Below, one piece after another: positions 9,982 to 19,326 of a stretch of DNA of 64,000 nucleotides. Origin of the DNA: Flavobacterium sp. GTDB taxonomy: Bacteria; Bacteroidota; Bacteroidia; Flavobacteriales; Flavobacteriaceae. The DNA lies in contig NZ_SEBR01000001.1 of NCBI RefSeq assembly GCF_004295795.1, positions 62,001 through 126,000 of the forward strand, given 5' to 3'. Each line of letters opens with the position of its first letter. The stretch's first letter is position 1. The translations under genes were made by a program, and so were the position numbers. The notes beneath the pieces were generated by a model, which was not told the origin of the DNA, made no database searches, and worked only from the letters and a program-made list of their open reading frames with translations.

Positions 9982-11387
9982 GCGAAAAAACTTTCATAAC
10001 CGATACGTTTCTACTTGGCAACAAATTCGCCGAGCGACTCTATTTCGAATATGCCGAAAAGTTGCCTATCATCGATTACCACAACCATTTGCCGCCAAAA
10101 GAAATTGCCGAAAATCGCGTGTACGAAAACATTTCGCAGCTCTGGATTGCCGGCGATCACTACAAATGGCGCGCAATGCGAACTTTGGGAATCGACGAAA
10201 AATGCATCACTGGCGAAGCTTCGGATAAGCAAAAATTCGTCGCTTGGGCGAAAACCGTTCCTTACACGGTGCGGAACCCGCTTTATCATTGGACGCATCT
10301 AGAATTGAAACGCTATTTCGGTTTTGACGGATTGTTGTCGGAAAAAAACGCATCGGAAGTTTACGATCAGTTGCAAAAACAATTGCAATTGCCCGAGAAT
10401 AGTTGCCGCGGTTTGCTCGAGAAAATGAACGTAAGACAGTTGTGCACGACCGAAGATCCAACTGACGATTTGGCGCATCACCAAACCATCGCGAAATCGG
10501 CTTTCAAGATTGGCGTCGGAACGGCTTTTCGTCCGGACAAAGCAATTCTGATCGAGAACGACGATTATAACGGATATCTGGATTCGCTTGCAAAATCGGC
10601 TGGAATTTCGATTTTGAATTACGACGATTTACTTTCGGCTTTGGAAAATCGACTCGATTATTTCGATGCAAATGGCTGCGTTTTGAGCGATTTGGGCTTG
10701 AACCAATTGCCGTTTTCGTTAGCGTCGGAAGTCAAAATCAAAGCAATTTTTGCCAAACGCCGAAATGGAGAAATGGTTTCAGCATCGGAAGCTGAAAAGT
10801 TCAAAACCGCGATTTTGCTGTTTTTGTGCGAACAATATTCCGACAGAAATTGGACGCAACAATTCCACCTGGGCGCGCTTCGCAACAACAATTCGCGCTT
10901 GTTCAAAACTCTTGGCGCCGACACAGGTTTCGATTCGATCGGCGATTTCCGTCAAGCGGAAAATTTGTCGAATTTCCTCAGTGCGCTCGATTCCAACAAC
11001 AAGTTGACGCGAACAATTATCTATAACCTGAATCCGGCCGACAACGCGATTTTCGCCTCGATGATCGGGAATTTCAACGACGGAAGCGCCAAAGGCAAAA
11101 TGCAATTTGGTTCAGGTTGGTGGTTTTTGGATCAGAAGCAAGGTATAATCGACCAACTCAATTCGCTTTCAAACATGGGATTGTTGAGTTGTTTCATCGG
11201 GATGTTGACCGATTCCCGAAGTTTTGTTTCGTTTCCGAGACACGAATATTTCCGTCGGATTTTGTGCAATCTGATCGGACAGGAAATCGCTTCGGGCGAA
11301 CTTCCGGACGATATCGAATGGCTCGGAAAAATCGTCTCTGACATTTGCTATCACAACGCTAACGACTATTTTCAATTTCAACGCTAA
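9978..11387 (+). CDS. uxaC: Glucuronate isomerase
   Basis: The 469-aa protein matches the roughly 470-residue UxaC family, with the N-terminal LPIIDYHNHLPPKEIAENR segment, an amidohydrolase-like metal site, and the later LGALRNNN and FGSGWWFLDQK motifs. It isomerises D-glucuronate to D-fructuronate (and galacturonate to tagaturonate). No tagaturonate reductase or altronate dehydratase is seen here, so glucuronate is the better guess for the locus. It overlaps kduD by 4 bp and shares one base with kdgK. Confidence 0.95.
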   Translation: MSEKTFITDTFLLGNKFAERLYFEYAEKLPIIDYHNHLPPKEIAENRVYENISQLWIAGDHYKWRAMRTLGIDEKCITGEASDKQKFVAWAKTVPYTVRNPLYHWTHLELKRYFGFDGLLSEKNASEVYDQLQKQLQLPENSCRGLLEKMNVRQLCTTEDPTDDLAHHQTIAKSAFKIGVGTAFRPDKAILIENDDYNGYLDSLAKSAGISILNYDDLLSALENRLDYFDANGCVLSDLGLNQLPFSLASEVKIKAIFAKRRNGEMVSASEAEKFKTAILLFLCEQYSDRNWTQQFHLGALRNNNSRLFKTLGADTGFDSIGDFRQAENLSNFLSALDSNNKLTRTIIYNLNPADNAIFASMIGNFNDGSAKGKMQFGSGWWFLDQKQGIIDQLNSLSNMGLLSCFIGMLTDSRSFVSFPRHEYFRRILCNLIGQEIASGELPDDIEWLGKIVSDICYHNANDYFQFQR

Positions 11388-12391
11388 TGGGAAAAATCGT
11401 CACTTTTGGGGAAATCATCATGCGATTGTCGCCCGCGAACCACAGAAAAATGAAACAGTCGAACGCGCTCGAATTTTTCTTTGGCGGAACCGAATTGAAC
11501 GTCGCGGCTTCGCTGTCGAACTTGGGTTTGAAAGTCGAACACATAAGCGCGGTTTCGGACGATTTTGTCGGACAGGCGGCGCTTTCTTGCGTAAAAAGTT
11601 ATGGAATTCCGACAGATGAAATCCAAATCAACGACAGTCCGCTTGGCTTGTATTTTCTCGAAACCGGAGTCGGATTGCGCGCCGGACAAATCGCTTACAA
11701 CAGGCTTCACGGCTCGTTCGCGAACCTAAATCCCGAGGAAATCGACTGGTCGCAAGTCTTGAAAAATGCCGATTGGTTGCATTGGACGGGCATTTCGCCG
11801 GCGATTTCAGAGAACGCATATCAGGCTTTGAAATCTGGTTTACGAAAGGCGTCCGAATTGGGAATTTCGATTTCTGCCGACCCGGCGTATCGCAAAAATC
11901 TGTGGAAATACGGTCGCGACGGGCGAGAAGTTTTGTCGGAATTGGTCGGATTTTCCACGATTTTCATCGGCGGCCCGAACGAGATAAACGAGATTTTGGG
12001 AACCGATTTTTCGTCGGACAAAGACGGTTTTGTCGCAGCTGCGGAAGCGCTGAAAAAAGCCAAACCGTCAATCGAGAAAGTGTTCGACAAAATCCGCATC
12101 GGGAAAACCGCATCGCACCAAAGCGTGCAAGGACGAGCGTTTATCGGTTCAAAATACCTGGAAACACAGCCGATAGAAATTACAGATGTCGTCGACAGAA
12201 TAGGAACCGGCGACGCATTTGCCGCGGGCTTGATCTTCGGATTGCACAACTTCGACGACCAAAAAGCACTCGGGTTCGCAAATGCCGCCTGCGCAATAAA
12301 ACACAGCATTTTAGGAGACGTAAATTTGGCTTCGGCCGATGAGATCCACGAAGTCGCAAGAGGCGATTACGGCGGAAGAATCAAACGATAA
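11387..12391 (+). CDS. kdgK: 2-keto-3-deoxygluconate kinase (PfkB family)
   Basis: A 334-aa ribokinase/PfkB-fold kinase. It has an N-terminal FGEIIMRLSP segment, the GGTELNVAASLSNLG substrate loop, and the C-terminal signature DRIGTGDAFAAGL carrying the catalytic Asp and anion hole. It would phosphorylate 2-keto-3-deoxygluconate, the common product of UxuA and KduD, to KDPG. It sits directly upstream of the KDPG aldolase. The start shares one base with the uxaC stop. Confidence 0.9.
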   Translation: MGKIVTFGEIIMRLSPANHRKMKQSNALEFFFGGTELNVAASLSNLGLKVEHISAVSDDFVGQAALSCVKSYGIPTDEIQINDSPLGLYFLETGVGLRAGQIAYNRLHGSFANLNPEEIDWSQVLKNADWLHWTGISPAISENAYQALKSGLRKASELGISISADPAYRKNLWKYGRDGREVLSELVGFSTIFIGGPNEINEILGTDFSSDKDGFVAAAEALKKAKPSIEKVFDKIRIGKTASHQSVQGRAFIGSKYLETQPIEITDVVDRIGTGDAFAAGLIFGLHNFDDQKALGFANAACAIKHSILGDVNLASADEIHEVARGDYGGRIKR

Positions 12392-12401
12392 ACACAAAAC
12401 T

Positions 12402-13079
12402 ATGGCACATTTCAAACGATTAGAAGTTTACAACCAATTGCAGCGAACGCCCGTAGTTCCTGTGTTTTATCACGGAGATTTCGAAGTTTCCAAGCAGGTT
12501 TTGCGCGCTTGTTATGAAGCTGGCGCACGTGTTTTCGAATTCACGAATAGGGGCGACGGCGCGCACCGTGTTTTCCGGAAGCTCGTCGAGTTTGCCAAGT
12601 CCGAATTGCCTTACCTGATTTTGGGCGTCGGATCTGTCGTAGATGAGGCAACGACCGCGGTTTTCATCCAAAACGGAGCGAACTTCGTGGTTTCCCCGAT
12701 CATGAATCCCGAAATGGCCAAAATCTGCAACAGACGAAAAATCGCATGGCTGCCAGGTTGCGGATCTGTTTCCGAAATTTCTGTCGCCGAAGAATTCGGA
12801 GCCGAGGTCGTCAAGATGTTTCCGGCACCAGGCGTAGGCGGACCCGATTTCATCAAAGCCGTAAAAGGCCCGATGCCTTGGACGAACATCATGCCCTCGG
12901 GCGGCGTCGAACCTGAGGAAAACAACCTCAAGGAATGGTTTTCGGCCGGAGCTTTTTGTGTCGGAATGGGAACAAAAGCGTTTGTCCAAAAAGCCGACGG
13001 CACTTACGATTTCAACGCGATCACGCAAAATTTCAAATACGCTCTGGATTTCGCCAAGCAATTTCGTCAGGCGAACTAA
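12402..13079 (+). CDS. eda: KDPG / KHG aldolase
   Basis: The 225-aa protein starts at MAHFKRLEV (12402), 10 bp after kdgK; a longer in-frame reading back to 12339 overlaps kdgK and lacks family similarity. It is a class I aldolase of the KDPG/KHG family with LGVGSV, NGANFVVSP and GCGS segments. The Schiff-base lysine is K138 in VVKMFPA, followed by MPSGGV for phosphate binding. It cleaves KDPG to pyruvate and glyceraldehyde-3-phosphate, finishing the pathway encoded upstream. Confidence 0.93.
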   Translation: MAHFKRLEVYNQLQRTPVVPVFYHGDFEVSKQVLRACYEAGARVFEFTNRGDGAHRVFRKLVEFAKSELPYLILGVGSVVDEATTAVFIQNGANFVVSPIMNPEMAKICNRRKIAWLPGCGSVSEISVAEEFGAEVVKMFPAPGVGGPDFIKAVKGPMPWTNIMPSGGVEPEENNLKEWFSAGAFCVGMGTKAFVQKADGTYDFNAITQNFKYALDFAKQFRQAN

Positions 13080-13090
13080 TTTCTACTTAC

Positions 13091-14473
13091 ATGACCAATC
13101 AAAAAAAATCGGTGGGCAACTATCGCTGGAGCATTGTTGCCTTACTTTTCGCGGCCACGACGATCAATTATCTTGACAGACAGGTTCTTAGCTTGTTGCA
13201 ACCGTATCTCGAGGACATTTTCAAGTGGAGCAATTCAGATTACGCAAACATCACTGCCGTTTTCCAATTCGCCTACGCTTTGAGCATGCTTTTCGCGGGA
13301 AGAATCGTGGACAAGCTCGACACGAAATGGGGTTACGGTTGGTCGATCATCATTTGGTCTTTGGCCGCGATGGTGCACGCTTTTTCGATTCCGATTGGCG
13401 AGTTTTTCTCGGGTATTTTGGGTTGGGTCGGAATTTCCGTGCTTTCGGTTTCCGTCACCGGATTTATCGTGAGCCGGGCGCTTTTGGCTTTTGGGGAAGC
13501 GGGCAATTTTCCGGCGGCGATCAAGGCCGTCGCCGAATATTTTCCCAAAAAGGAACGTTCGCTTGCTACGGGAATTTTCAATTCGGGAGCAAATGTCGGA
13601 GCGATTCTGGCGCCGCTGACAATTCCGTGGATTTACAAGAATTGGGGTTGGGAATTGGCTTTCATTATCGTCGGAATTGCCGGATTCGTCTGGTTGGCGT
13701 TTTGGCTGATATTGTACGAAAAGCCCGAAAACCAACCGAAATTATCCGAAGCGGAATTCGCCTACATCAATTCTGACAAGGACGAAGACCGGATTTTACC
13801 TCAAACCGAACCGGTCGCGGCCGAAGAAAAAGTGTCGTGGTTCAAACTCCTGACCTATCGCCAAACCTGGGCGTTCACGGTAGGGAAATTCATGACGGAC
13901 GGCGTTTTCTGGTTCTTCCTGTTTTGGCTTCCGGCATATCTCAAAGCGCAATATAACATTACTGGCGAAGCTGTCATGATCCCGCTGGCTACGGTTTACA
14001 CATTCTCGATGATAGGATCGATTTCGGGCGGCTGGCTTCCGATGTTCTTTATCGGAAAAGGCCACAATCCATACAACGGCCGCATGAAAGCCATGTTGCT
14101 GATCGCGATTTTCCCGTTGGCGATTCTCGCGGCTCAACCTTTGGGCGGCATCTCGTATTGGTTTCCGATCGTGTTCATAGGAATCGGAGCCGCGGCGCAT
14201 CAAGCTTGGAGCGCGAACGTCTTGACGACCGTAAGCGATATGTTTCCCAGAAAAGCAATCGGATCGGTCGTAGGAATCGGCGGAATGGCTGGCGGAATGG
14301 GCGGCGTGATCGTCTCCAAAACTGGAGGCGCGCTGTTCGATCACTACAAAAACATAGGATCTGTCGAAACCGGTTACACGATCATGTTCAGCATTTGTGC
14401 CGTGGCTTATTTGGTGGCTTGGAGCTTGATGAAAATGCTGGTTCCGAAGTATAGCCCGATTCGGGATTTGTAG
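13091..14473 (+). CDS. MFS transporter, hexuronate (ExuT-like) family
   Basis: A 460-aa protein with about 12 hydrophobic segments. The N-terminus NYRWSIVALLFAATTINYLD is characteristic of the anion:cation symporter/hexuronate branch of the major facilitator superfamily, and SRALLAFGEAGNFPAAIK is a second family signature. The start chosen is the ATG at 13091, 11 bp after eda. Given its operon it most likely imports glucuronate or related uronates across the inner membrane by proton symport. The exact substrate is inferred. Confidence 0.88.
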   Translation: MTNQKKSVGNYRWSIVALLFAATTINYLDRQVLSLLQPYLEDIFKWSNSDYANITAVFQFAYALSMLFAGRIVDKLDTKWGYGWSIIIWSLAAMVHAFSIPIGEFFSGILGWVGISVLSVSVTGFIVSRALLAFGEAGNFPAAIKAVAEYFPKKERSLATGIFNSGANVGAILAPLTIPWIYKNWGWELAFIIVGIAGFVWLAFWLILYEKPENQPKLSEAEFAYINSDKDEDRILPQTEPVAAEEKVSWFKLLTYRQTWAFTVGKFMTDGVFWFFLFWLPAYLKAQYNITGEAVMIPLATVYTFSMIGSISGGWLPMFFIGKGHNPYNGRMKAMLLIAIFPLAILAAQPLGGISYWFPIVFIGIGAAAHQAWSANVLTTVSDMFPRKAIGSVVGIGGMAGGMGGVIVSKTGGALFDHYKNIGSVETGYTIMFSICAVAYLVAWSLMKMLVPKYSPIRDL

Positions 14474-14589
14474 TTTTGCAAATCTGAACTGAAAGCGATA
14501 ATGGCAGAAAGTTCGGTATCGGAATTCATTCCAGATCGCATTACACAAAAGCTCGAAAATCGTAACTTCCGGACATAAATTTCCAAAGT

Positions 14590-15477
14590 ATGCCAAACAA
14601 TTTCGTTTGTTTCGGAGAAGTTTTGTGGGACGTTTTCCCACACAAAGCCATTATTGGCGGCGCGCCTTTGAATGTCGCCTTGCGTTTGCACGCTTTGGGA
14701 AAAAACGTCGAAATGATCAGTCGCGTCGGTCGGGACAAATTGGGTTCGGATTTGGTTTCGTATATGGAAAATCAGTCGCTTTCTATCGAATTCGTGCAAC
14801 GCGATCCCGAATTTGCGACAGGCGAAGTTACCGTTCATCTCGACGAAAACGGCTCGGCCACTTATGACATCGAATTTCCGCGCGCCTGGGATTTCATTTC
14901 CGTTACCGAAAAACATCTGGACTTGCTTTTTTCGGCTGATGTTCTCGTCTTCGGAAGCTTGGCCGCGAGACATCAAACTACGAGAAACGCACTTCACATT
15001 TGCTTACAATCCGCCAATTTTTCAGTGTTCGACGTTAATCTGCGAAAGCCGCATTACGATCTCGACTGGGTTGGCGGGATAATCGAAAAAGTTCATTTCA
15101 CGAAATGTAACGACGAAGAGTTGACCGAAATCTGCTCGTATTTTGGCTCGCCCGATCATGATGTCAAAGCGAATTTGAGATTTCTTTCACAAAGATCCGG
15201 TTGTCAGAAAATCTGCGTGACTCGCGGGAAAAACGGCGCCATGTTGCTCTTCGACGGACAGCTTTACGAAAATCCCGGCTATTCGGTAAAAGTCGTCGAC
15301 ACGGTTGGTTCAGGCGATTCTTTTCTGGCCACTTTGTTGGCATTTCTGGACTCCGAAAATCCGCAGACCGCTCTTGATTATGCTTGTGCGATGGGCGCTT
15401 TGGTCGCGGCGACATCGGGCGCGATCGCTGCGGTTTCGCTGGATGAGGTAAAGAAATTGGTGGCTCAAGGAAACTGA
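14590..15477 (+). CDS. PfkB-family sugar kinase, fructokinase-like
   Basis: A 295-aa ribokinase-fold kinase: CFGEVLWDVFP at the N-terminus, GGAPLNVA, and the catalytic signature DTVGSGDSFLA near residue 240. It resembles bacterial fructokinases more than KDG kinases. A 116-bp gap separates it from the transporter, so it may have its own promoter or be the last gene of the operon. A TAAATTTC stretch 7 bp before the start weakly resembles a -7 box. It could supply fructose-6-phosphate from fructose, or act on another ketose of the pathway. Confidence 0.82.
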   Translation: MPNNFVCFGEVLWDVFPHKAIIGGAPLNVALRLHALGKNVEMISRVGRDKLGSDLVSYMENQSLSIEFVQRDPEFATGEVTVHLDENGSATYDIEFPRAWDFISVTEKHLDLLFSADVLVFGSLAARHQTTRNALHICLQSANFSVFDVNLRKPHYDLDWVGGIIEKVHFTKCNDEELTEICSYFGSPDHDVKANLRFLSQRSGCQKICVTRGKNGAMLLFDGQLYENPGYSVKVVDTVGSGDSFLATLLAFLDSENPQTALDYACAMGALVAATSGAIAAVSLDEVKKLVAQGN

Positions 15478-15491
15478 ATTGTCTTATTGAA

Positions 15492-16484
15492 TCATTGTTC
15501 CAACAACGCTTTCAACCTCGGGATCAAATCTTCAGAAGACGGACGATCGGCCTCGACATCGACGATTTTTCCATCGGGAGAAATTAGGATGAAGCGCGGA
15601 ATGGCGTCGATTTTGAGGGTTTTTATCCAAGCCGAATTGAAACTTTGGTGGGCGAAAAGTTGCGTGCCGCCAAGTTGTTTTTCAGAGGTGAATTTTCTCC
15701 ATTTCGCGCGGTCTTTTTCGGCGTCGACCGAAATACTTACAAACGCGATTTTGTGGTTTTTGAACTTTTCCTCTAGTTTTTTGAGGTGTGGAATTTCGGT
15801 TCGGCAGGGCGCGCACCAAGTCGCCCAAACGTCGATGTAGACATATTTTCCGCGAAAGGACGACAGTTTGATTTTTACTCCTTTTTGATTTTCGAACTCA
15901 AAGTCGGGTGCGGTTTTGCCATTCATTTTTTCCTTTTCGGACATTTTTTCCAAAGCCGAATTGAATTGCGAGATAATCCGGACGTTCTCTATTTCGTATT
16001 CCGACAACATCAAACTAACGAAGTCCTTGTCGTAATTCCCATCTGATAATGCGATTTTTACGTCTGACAGTCTTTTTTCGAGCGCTCTTGAAAGTTCGTC
16101 TTTCGTTGGAATTTTTTCCCGAAAGCCCGCTTTGGTCGCTTCGTCCGAACGCCATTTTTTAGCGAGGAACTTGTTTTCGTGCGATCCGATTCCCGTAAAA
16201 TCGAGCGACTCGTGAAATTGCTTTGCATCGGCTATCAGCTTGAAATCGAAATTGGGCTCGAGATAGACAAAGGCAAATTCGGCTCCGTCAAAATATTGGT
16301 AAATGCCTTTCGCCACTTCGAATTCGGCCGAGAAATTCCCGTTTTTCGAACGCATCGTCTTGTGAAAAGTTTTGTTGCTGATCACGATCGAATCGGAATT
16401 TCGATTTTGGATTTCGGCGGAAAATTTTACGTTTTGGGCGAACAATCCCGAGGAAATCAGCAATGCGGACAGTATTTTTTTCAT
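15492..16484 (-). CDS. Secreted TlpA/ResA-like thioredoxin-domain protein
   Basis: A 330-aa protein with a short signal peptide (cleavage near LFAQ), an N-terminal DUF4369-like beta-rich domain (about residues 20-120), a helical linker, and a C-terminal thioredoxin fold (about 190-330). The redox motif is WCAPC with C224 and C227. Such proteins reduce disulphides or act in cytochrome c maturation and cell-envelope redox balance in Bacteroidota; the specific partner is unknown. It converges with the sugar kinase, leaving only 14 bp between stops. Confidence 0.85.
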   Translation of the reverse strand: MKKILSALLISSGLFAQNVKFSAEIQNRNSDSIVISNKTFHKTMRSKNGNFSAEFEVAKGIYQYFDGAEFAFVYLEPNFDFKLIADAKQFHESLDFTGIGSHENKFLAKKWRSDEATKAGFREKIPTKDELSRALEKRLSDVKIALSDGNYDKDFVSLMLSEYEIENVRIISQFNSALEKMSEKEKMNGKTAPDFEFENQKGVKIKLSSFRGKYVYIDVWATWCAPCRTEIPHLKKLEEKFKNHKIAFVSISVDAEKDRAKWRKFTSEKQLGGTQLFAHQSFNSAWIKTLKIDAIPRFILISPDGKIVDVEADRPSSEDLIPRLKALLEQ

Positions 16485-16613
16485 TTGTTGCAGTTTGTCC
16501 GCGAAAGTAAGGCGCGAGAATTGCGGCTAAAATCCAACTTTAGTGAACGGTTGGAATTGGCGAGTGAATTCTATCAAATTGAATTTATCGGAAACAAACA
16601 AACAAATTGTGGG

Positions 16614-17585
16614 CTACTTGGCTCTTTCCGCGTTCTCGGCAATCAAATCGATAATGTTGTCGAACAACTTTTGAGGTAAATCGTGACCCATTCCGTCAAG
16701 CAAAACGAAACTGGCATTCGGGATCAGATTGGCGACGTCTTTTCCGGCATCGACCGTCACCAGCGGATCTTCGCTTCCGTGAATAACCAAAGTCGGCACT
16801 TTTATCGCTTTGAGTTCGGCTTGTCGTCCGGCGTAAAAACCAACTGTCGAAGCCGCGCCCTGACGGTAAAATCCTGGCGGATAAAACGATCGGTCAAAGT
16901 CTTTTTGAACCTGCGTTCTGAGCAGATTTTGGTCAGGTTTGAAAGTGTTCCCGGCCAAAACACTCCGACTTTTGATTTCGCGTTGCATAAAAGTTTCCTT
17001 GTCGGAATTCGGGGCGATTTCGGGAATTTCTTTGATGGCATCGGGTTTTGCCACGAGCGGAAACGTAGCATTGCCGCCGCCCGCCATGATGCTAACCAAA
17101 GAAAGCACGTGATCTGGATGATTGTAGGCGAGGCGTTGCGCAATCATTCCGCCCATTGATGCACCCACGATGTGCGCTTTTTTTATCTTGAGCGCATCGA
17201 GCAATCCGACGGCGTCTTTGGCCATGTCATCAAGCGTGTAAGCCAGCGGAGGTTGTTGTTTTTGAGATAACGCTTTTCCTATCGCTTCCCAATTCGGCAA
17301 TCCGGCGCTGTCGAATTTTGTGGAAAGTCCGACGTCTCTGTTGTCGAACCTTATCACGCGATAGCCTTTCGAGGAAAGTTTTTTGCAGAATTCGTCCGGC
17401 CACATCGTCAACTGCGCGCCTGTTCCGGAAATCAGCAATATGGTCTGCATTTTTTCGGATCCAAGACTTTCGTAGGAGATTTCAATCCCATTGGATTTTA
17501 CTTTTCCTGTCTGGGCGAGGCAATTTGCGTGAAACAGGAAACCGGATAAAAGTGCAAGTAGTTTGATTTTTGCATATCGTTTCAT
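16614..17585 (-). CDS. Secreted alpha/beta hydrolase
   Basis: A 323-aa alpha/beta-hydrolase with an N-terminal signal sequence (hydrophobic to about residue 24, LAQ). The nucleophile is S143 in GASMGG, the oxyanion region is LISGTGA near residue 51, the acid Asp is in IHGSEDPLV, and the His is in GMGHDLP. It resembles carboxylesterase/peroxidase-like hydrolases. The substrate cannot be told. It is transcribed alone on the minus strand. Confidence 0.85.
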   Translation of the reverse strand: MKRYAKIKLLALLSGFLFHANCLAQTGKVKSNGIEISYESLGSEKMQTILLISGTGAQLTMWPDEFCKKLSSKGYRVIRFDNRDVGLSTKFDSAGLPNWEAIGKALSQKQQPPLAYTLDDMAKDAVGLLDALKIKKAHIVGASMGGMIAQRLAYNHPDHVLSLVSIMAGGGNATFPLVAKPDAIKEIPEIAPNSDKETFMQREIKSRSVLAGNTFKPDQNLLRTQVQKDFDRSFYPPGFYRQGAASTVGFYAGRQAELKAIKVPTLVIHGSEDPLVTVDAGKDVANLIPNASFVLLDGMGHDLPQKLFDNIIDLIAENAERAK

Positions 17586-17652
17586 ATCAGGAAGTTATGA
17601 AAAATACGCCAAAATCCACACCATTTTAGTCACGAAAAAGGCTCTAATCCGA

Positions 17653-19026
17653 TTATCCGACCTCTTTATTCAAAGCCACAATCGCCGCCTTGAACTGGTT
17701 TCTTGCTACTACAAATTGGATGTTCACGCGTCCGCTGGCGATTCCCGCGGCGATGATGTTGATGTCGGTTTCGGCCAAAGCAGTCGTGGCACGAGCCAAC
17801 AATCCCGGTTGATCCATGTTCGTTCCAAGCAAACAAACCATAGCGACAGGTTCGTGGGTCACTCTTTCGAAATGCATCTTGAGGTCGTCGACGAGAGCCG
17901 ACTTGTAATCGTCTTCCCAAATGATGATCGAAATGCTGTTGGCGCTCGTGGTTTTGAACGTGTAACTGACTTGGTGGTTGAAGAACAACTGCATGATTTT
18001 CAGGTCACTTCCTACGTTTCCGATCATCAATGGATCGTAAATGTCGATCAGCAATTGCTTATCTGTTCCGGTGATGACCTCGACGCGTTTTTGTTCCGAT
18101 ATGTATTCGCGTGTGATCAAAGTGCCCGGATGCGCCGGTTCGAACGTGTTTTTTATGCGAAGGTGAACGCCGGCCATTTCAAGTGGTTTGGCGGCTTTCG
18201 GATGGATCGCTTCCATTCCTACGTCGGCCAATTGGTCGGCGATATCGTAATTGGTCGCGCCAACCGGACTCACATTCTCGATCCCGACAAGTCCCGGATC
18301 GGCCGTAGACAAATGGTATTCCTTGTGGATGATCGCTTCCTGAGGTTTTAGGATTTCGGCGATTTTACTGAAAGTCACTTCAGAATAGCCACGGTCGAAT
18401 TCGCGCATGATGCCTTCGGTTCCTTTGGCATATCCGGTGACGATGCAAACGCAACCCGCGAGATCTATCGCGTTGAACGAATCTTCGATGCGCTCGTTTA
18501 TGGTCATGGCGCGTGAATCGTCGAAGCCTGCGAGGTCGAGCAATTCGGCATTTACGTTCTTAGATTTCAGAATACTCGTCAAAACGTAAGCAGAATGTGT
18601 TTCGCCGATCGAAGCCAAAATCTCGCGAGCCGCCAAAAGCACGCCTTCGTTTAAATAGCCCGATGCAAGCATGGTCGCGGCACTTTCGAGATATGTAAGT
18701 GCTTTGGCCATGTGCGATTCTATCATGGAATCGGCATCGGAAACATCTAAACCAAGCGGCTCATACTTCTTATTGAGTTCCTTGAGTTGCGAAGTCACGT
18801 CGTTCAAAGCCGACTGATAAGGCTCGCCGGCGGCAAAAAGATGGTAAACGCCAGGTGCTTTCGTCTTCTTGTTTTCAAGCAAAATATTGGTAACGCCCGA
18901 AAAAGCCGACACGACAAAAACCCGATTGTAAAGCGCATCGCCTTCGCGTTCAAAAAAAATGATATTATCGACGACTTCCTGCAGCGCGCTCATCGACGTG
19001 CCGCCTATTTTTTCTACTGTTAACAT
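17653..19026 (-). CDS. Aspartate kinase with ACT domains
   Basis: A 457-aa aspartokinase: an N-terminal amino-acid-kinase domain beginning TVEKIGGTSMS, the SFNAIDLAG and TGYAKGTEG segments, and two C-terminal ACT-like regulatory stretches (about 310-455). It phosphorylates L-aspartate to start lysine, threonine and methionine synthesis. The KIGGTSM start, in place of the common KFGGTSV, resembles the aspartokinase branch linked to ectoine clusters, but no ectABC genes are present here. A second, different aspartokinase lies at 51874-53130. Confidence 0.88.
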   Translation of the reverse strand: MLTVEKIGGTSMSALQEVVDNIIFFEREGDALYNRVFVVSAFSGVTNILLENKKTKAPGVYHLFAAGEPYQSALNDVTSQLKELNKKYEPLGLDVSDADSMIESHMAKALTYLESAATMLASGYLNEGVLLAAREILASIGETHSAYVLTSILKSKNVNAELLDLAGFDDSRAMTINERIEDSFNAIDLAGCVCIVTGYAKGTEGIMREFDRGYSEVTFSKIAEILKPQEAIIHKEYHLSTADPGLVGIENVSPVGATNYDIADQLADVGMEAIHPKAAKPLEMAGVHLRIKNTFEPAHPGTLITREYISEQKRVEVITGTDKQLLIDIYDPLMIGNVGSDLKIMQLFFNHQVSYTFKTTSANSISIIIWEDDYKSALVDDLKMHFERVTHEPVAMVCLLGTNMDQPGLLARATTALAETDINIIAAGIASGRVNIQFVVARNQFKAAIVALNKEVG

Positions 19027-19123
19027 GTTGTGTTGCCGTTAGGTTTCAATATTTGCTAGCGTGAGGTTGTTGAAATTCCGTGTGCCAAAACTCGATTTTG
19101 ACGCGCACCGAATCCGCAAAAAC

Positions 19124-19158
19124 AAAAAACCCTCTAAATCGTTCGACTTAAAGGGTTT
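19124..19158 (-). terminator. Rho-independent terminator after tRNA-Ala
   Basis: AACCCT (19128-19133) pairs with AGGGTT (19152-19157), with a further imperfect TAAatCG/CGacTTA stem inside. Read on the minus strand, the hairpin ends in a T-rich run. It lies 10 bp past the tRNA 3' end and would separate the tRNA from the aspartokinase gene. Confidence 0.6.
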
Positions 19159-19167
19159 ACTTTACTT

Positions 19168-19244
19168 TGGTGGAGAAGATGGGGCTCGAACCCACGACCT
19201 TTTGGCTGCCAGCCAAACGCTCTAGCCAACTGAGCTACATCCCC
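19168..19244 (-). tRNA. tRNA-Ala (anticodon GGC)
   Basis: The minus strand folds into a full cloverleaf of 77 nt with encoded CCA. The acceptor begins GGGGATG, the D-stem is GCTC/GAGC, and the anticodon stem TTTGG/CCAAA encloses the loop CTGGCAG, giving anticodon GGC. The T-loop is TTCGAGC. The G3:U70 wobble pair, the alanine identity element, is present. There is one T-T mismatch at acceptor pair 6:67. It reads GCC/GCU codons. Confidence 0.95.
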
Positions 19245-19326
19245 AAAGCGACGGCAAAGATAGTCTTTTCGCCAAAATCACAAAACAGTTTTTCCAAAAA
19301 CCGTAATTTTAAACCAAAATACGATT

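Noticed and set aside
17653..19026. Ectoine biosynthesis locus suggested by the KIGGTSM-type aspartokinase
   Set aside because: No ectA, ectB or ectC genes are adjacent or anywhere in the window.
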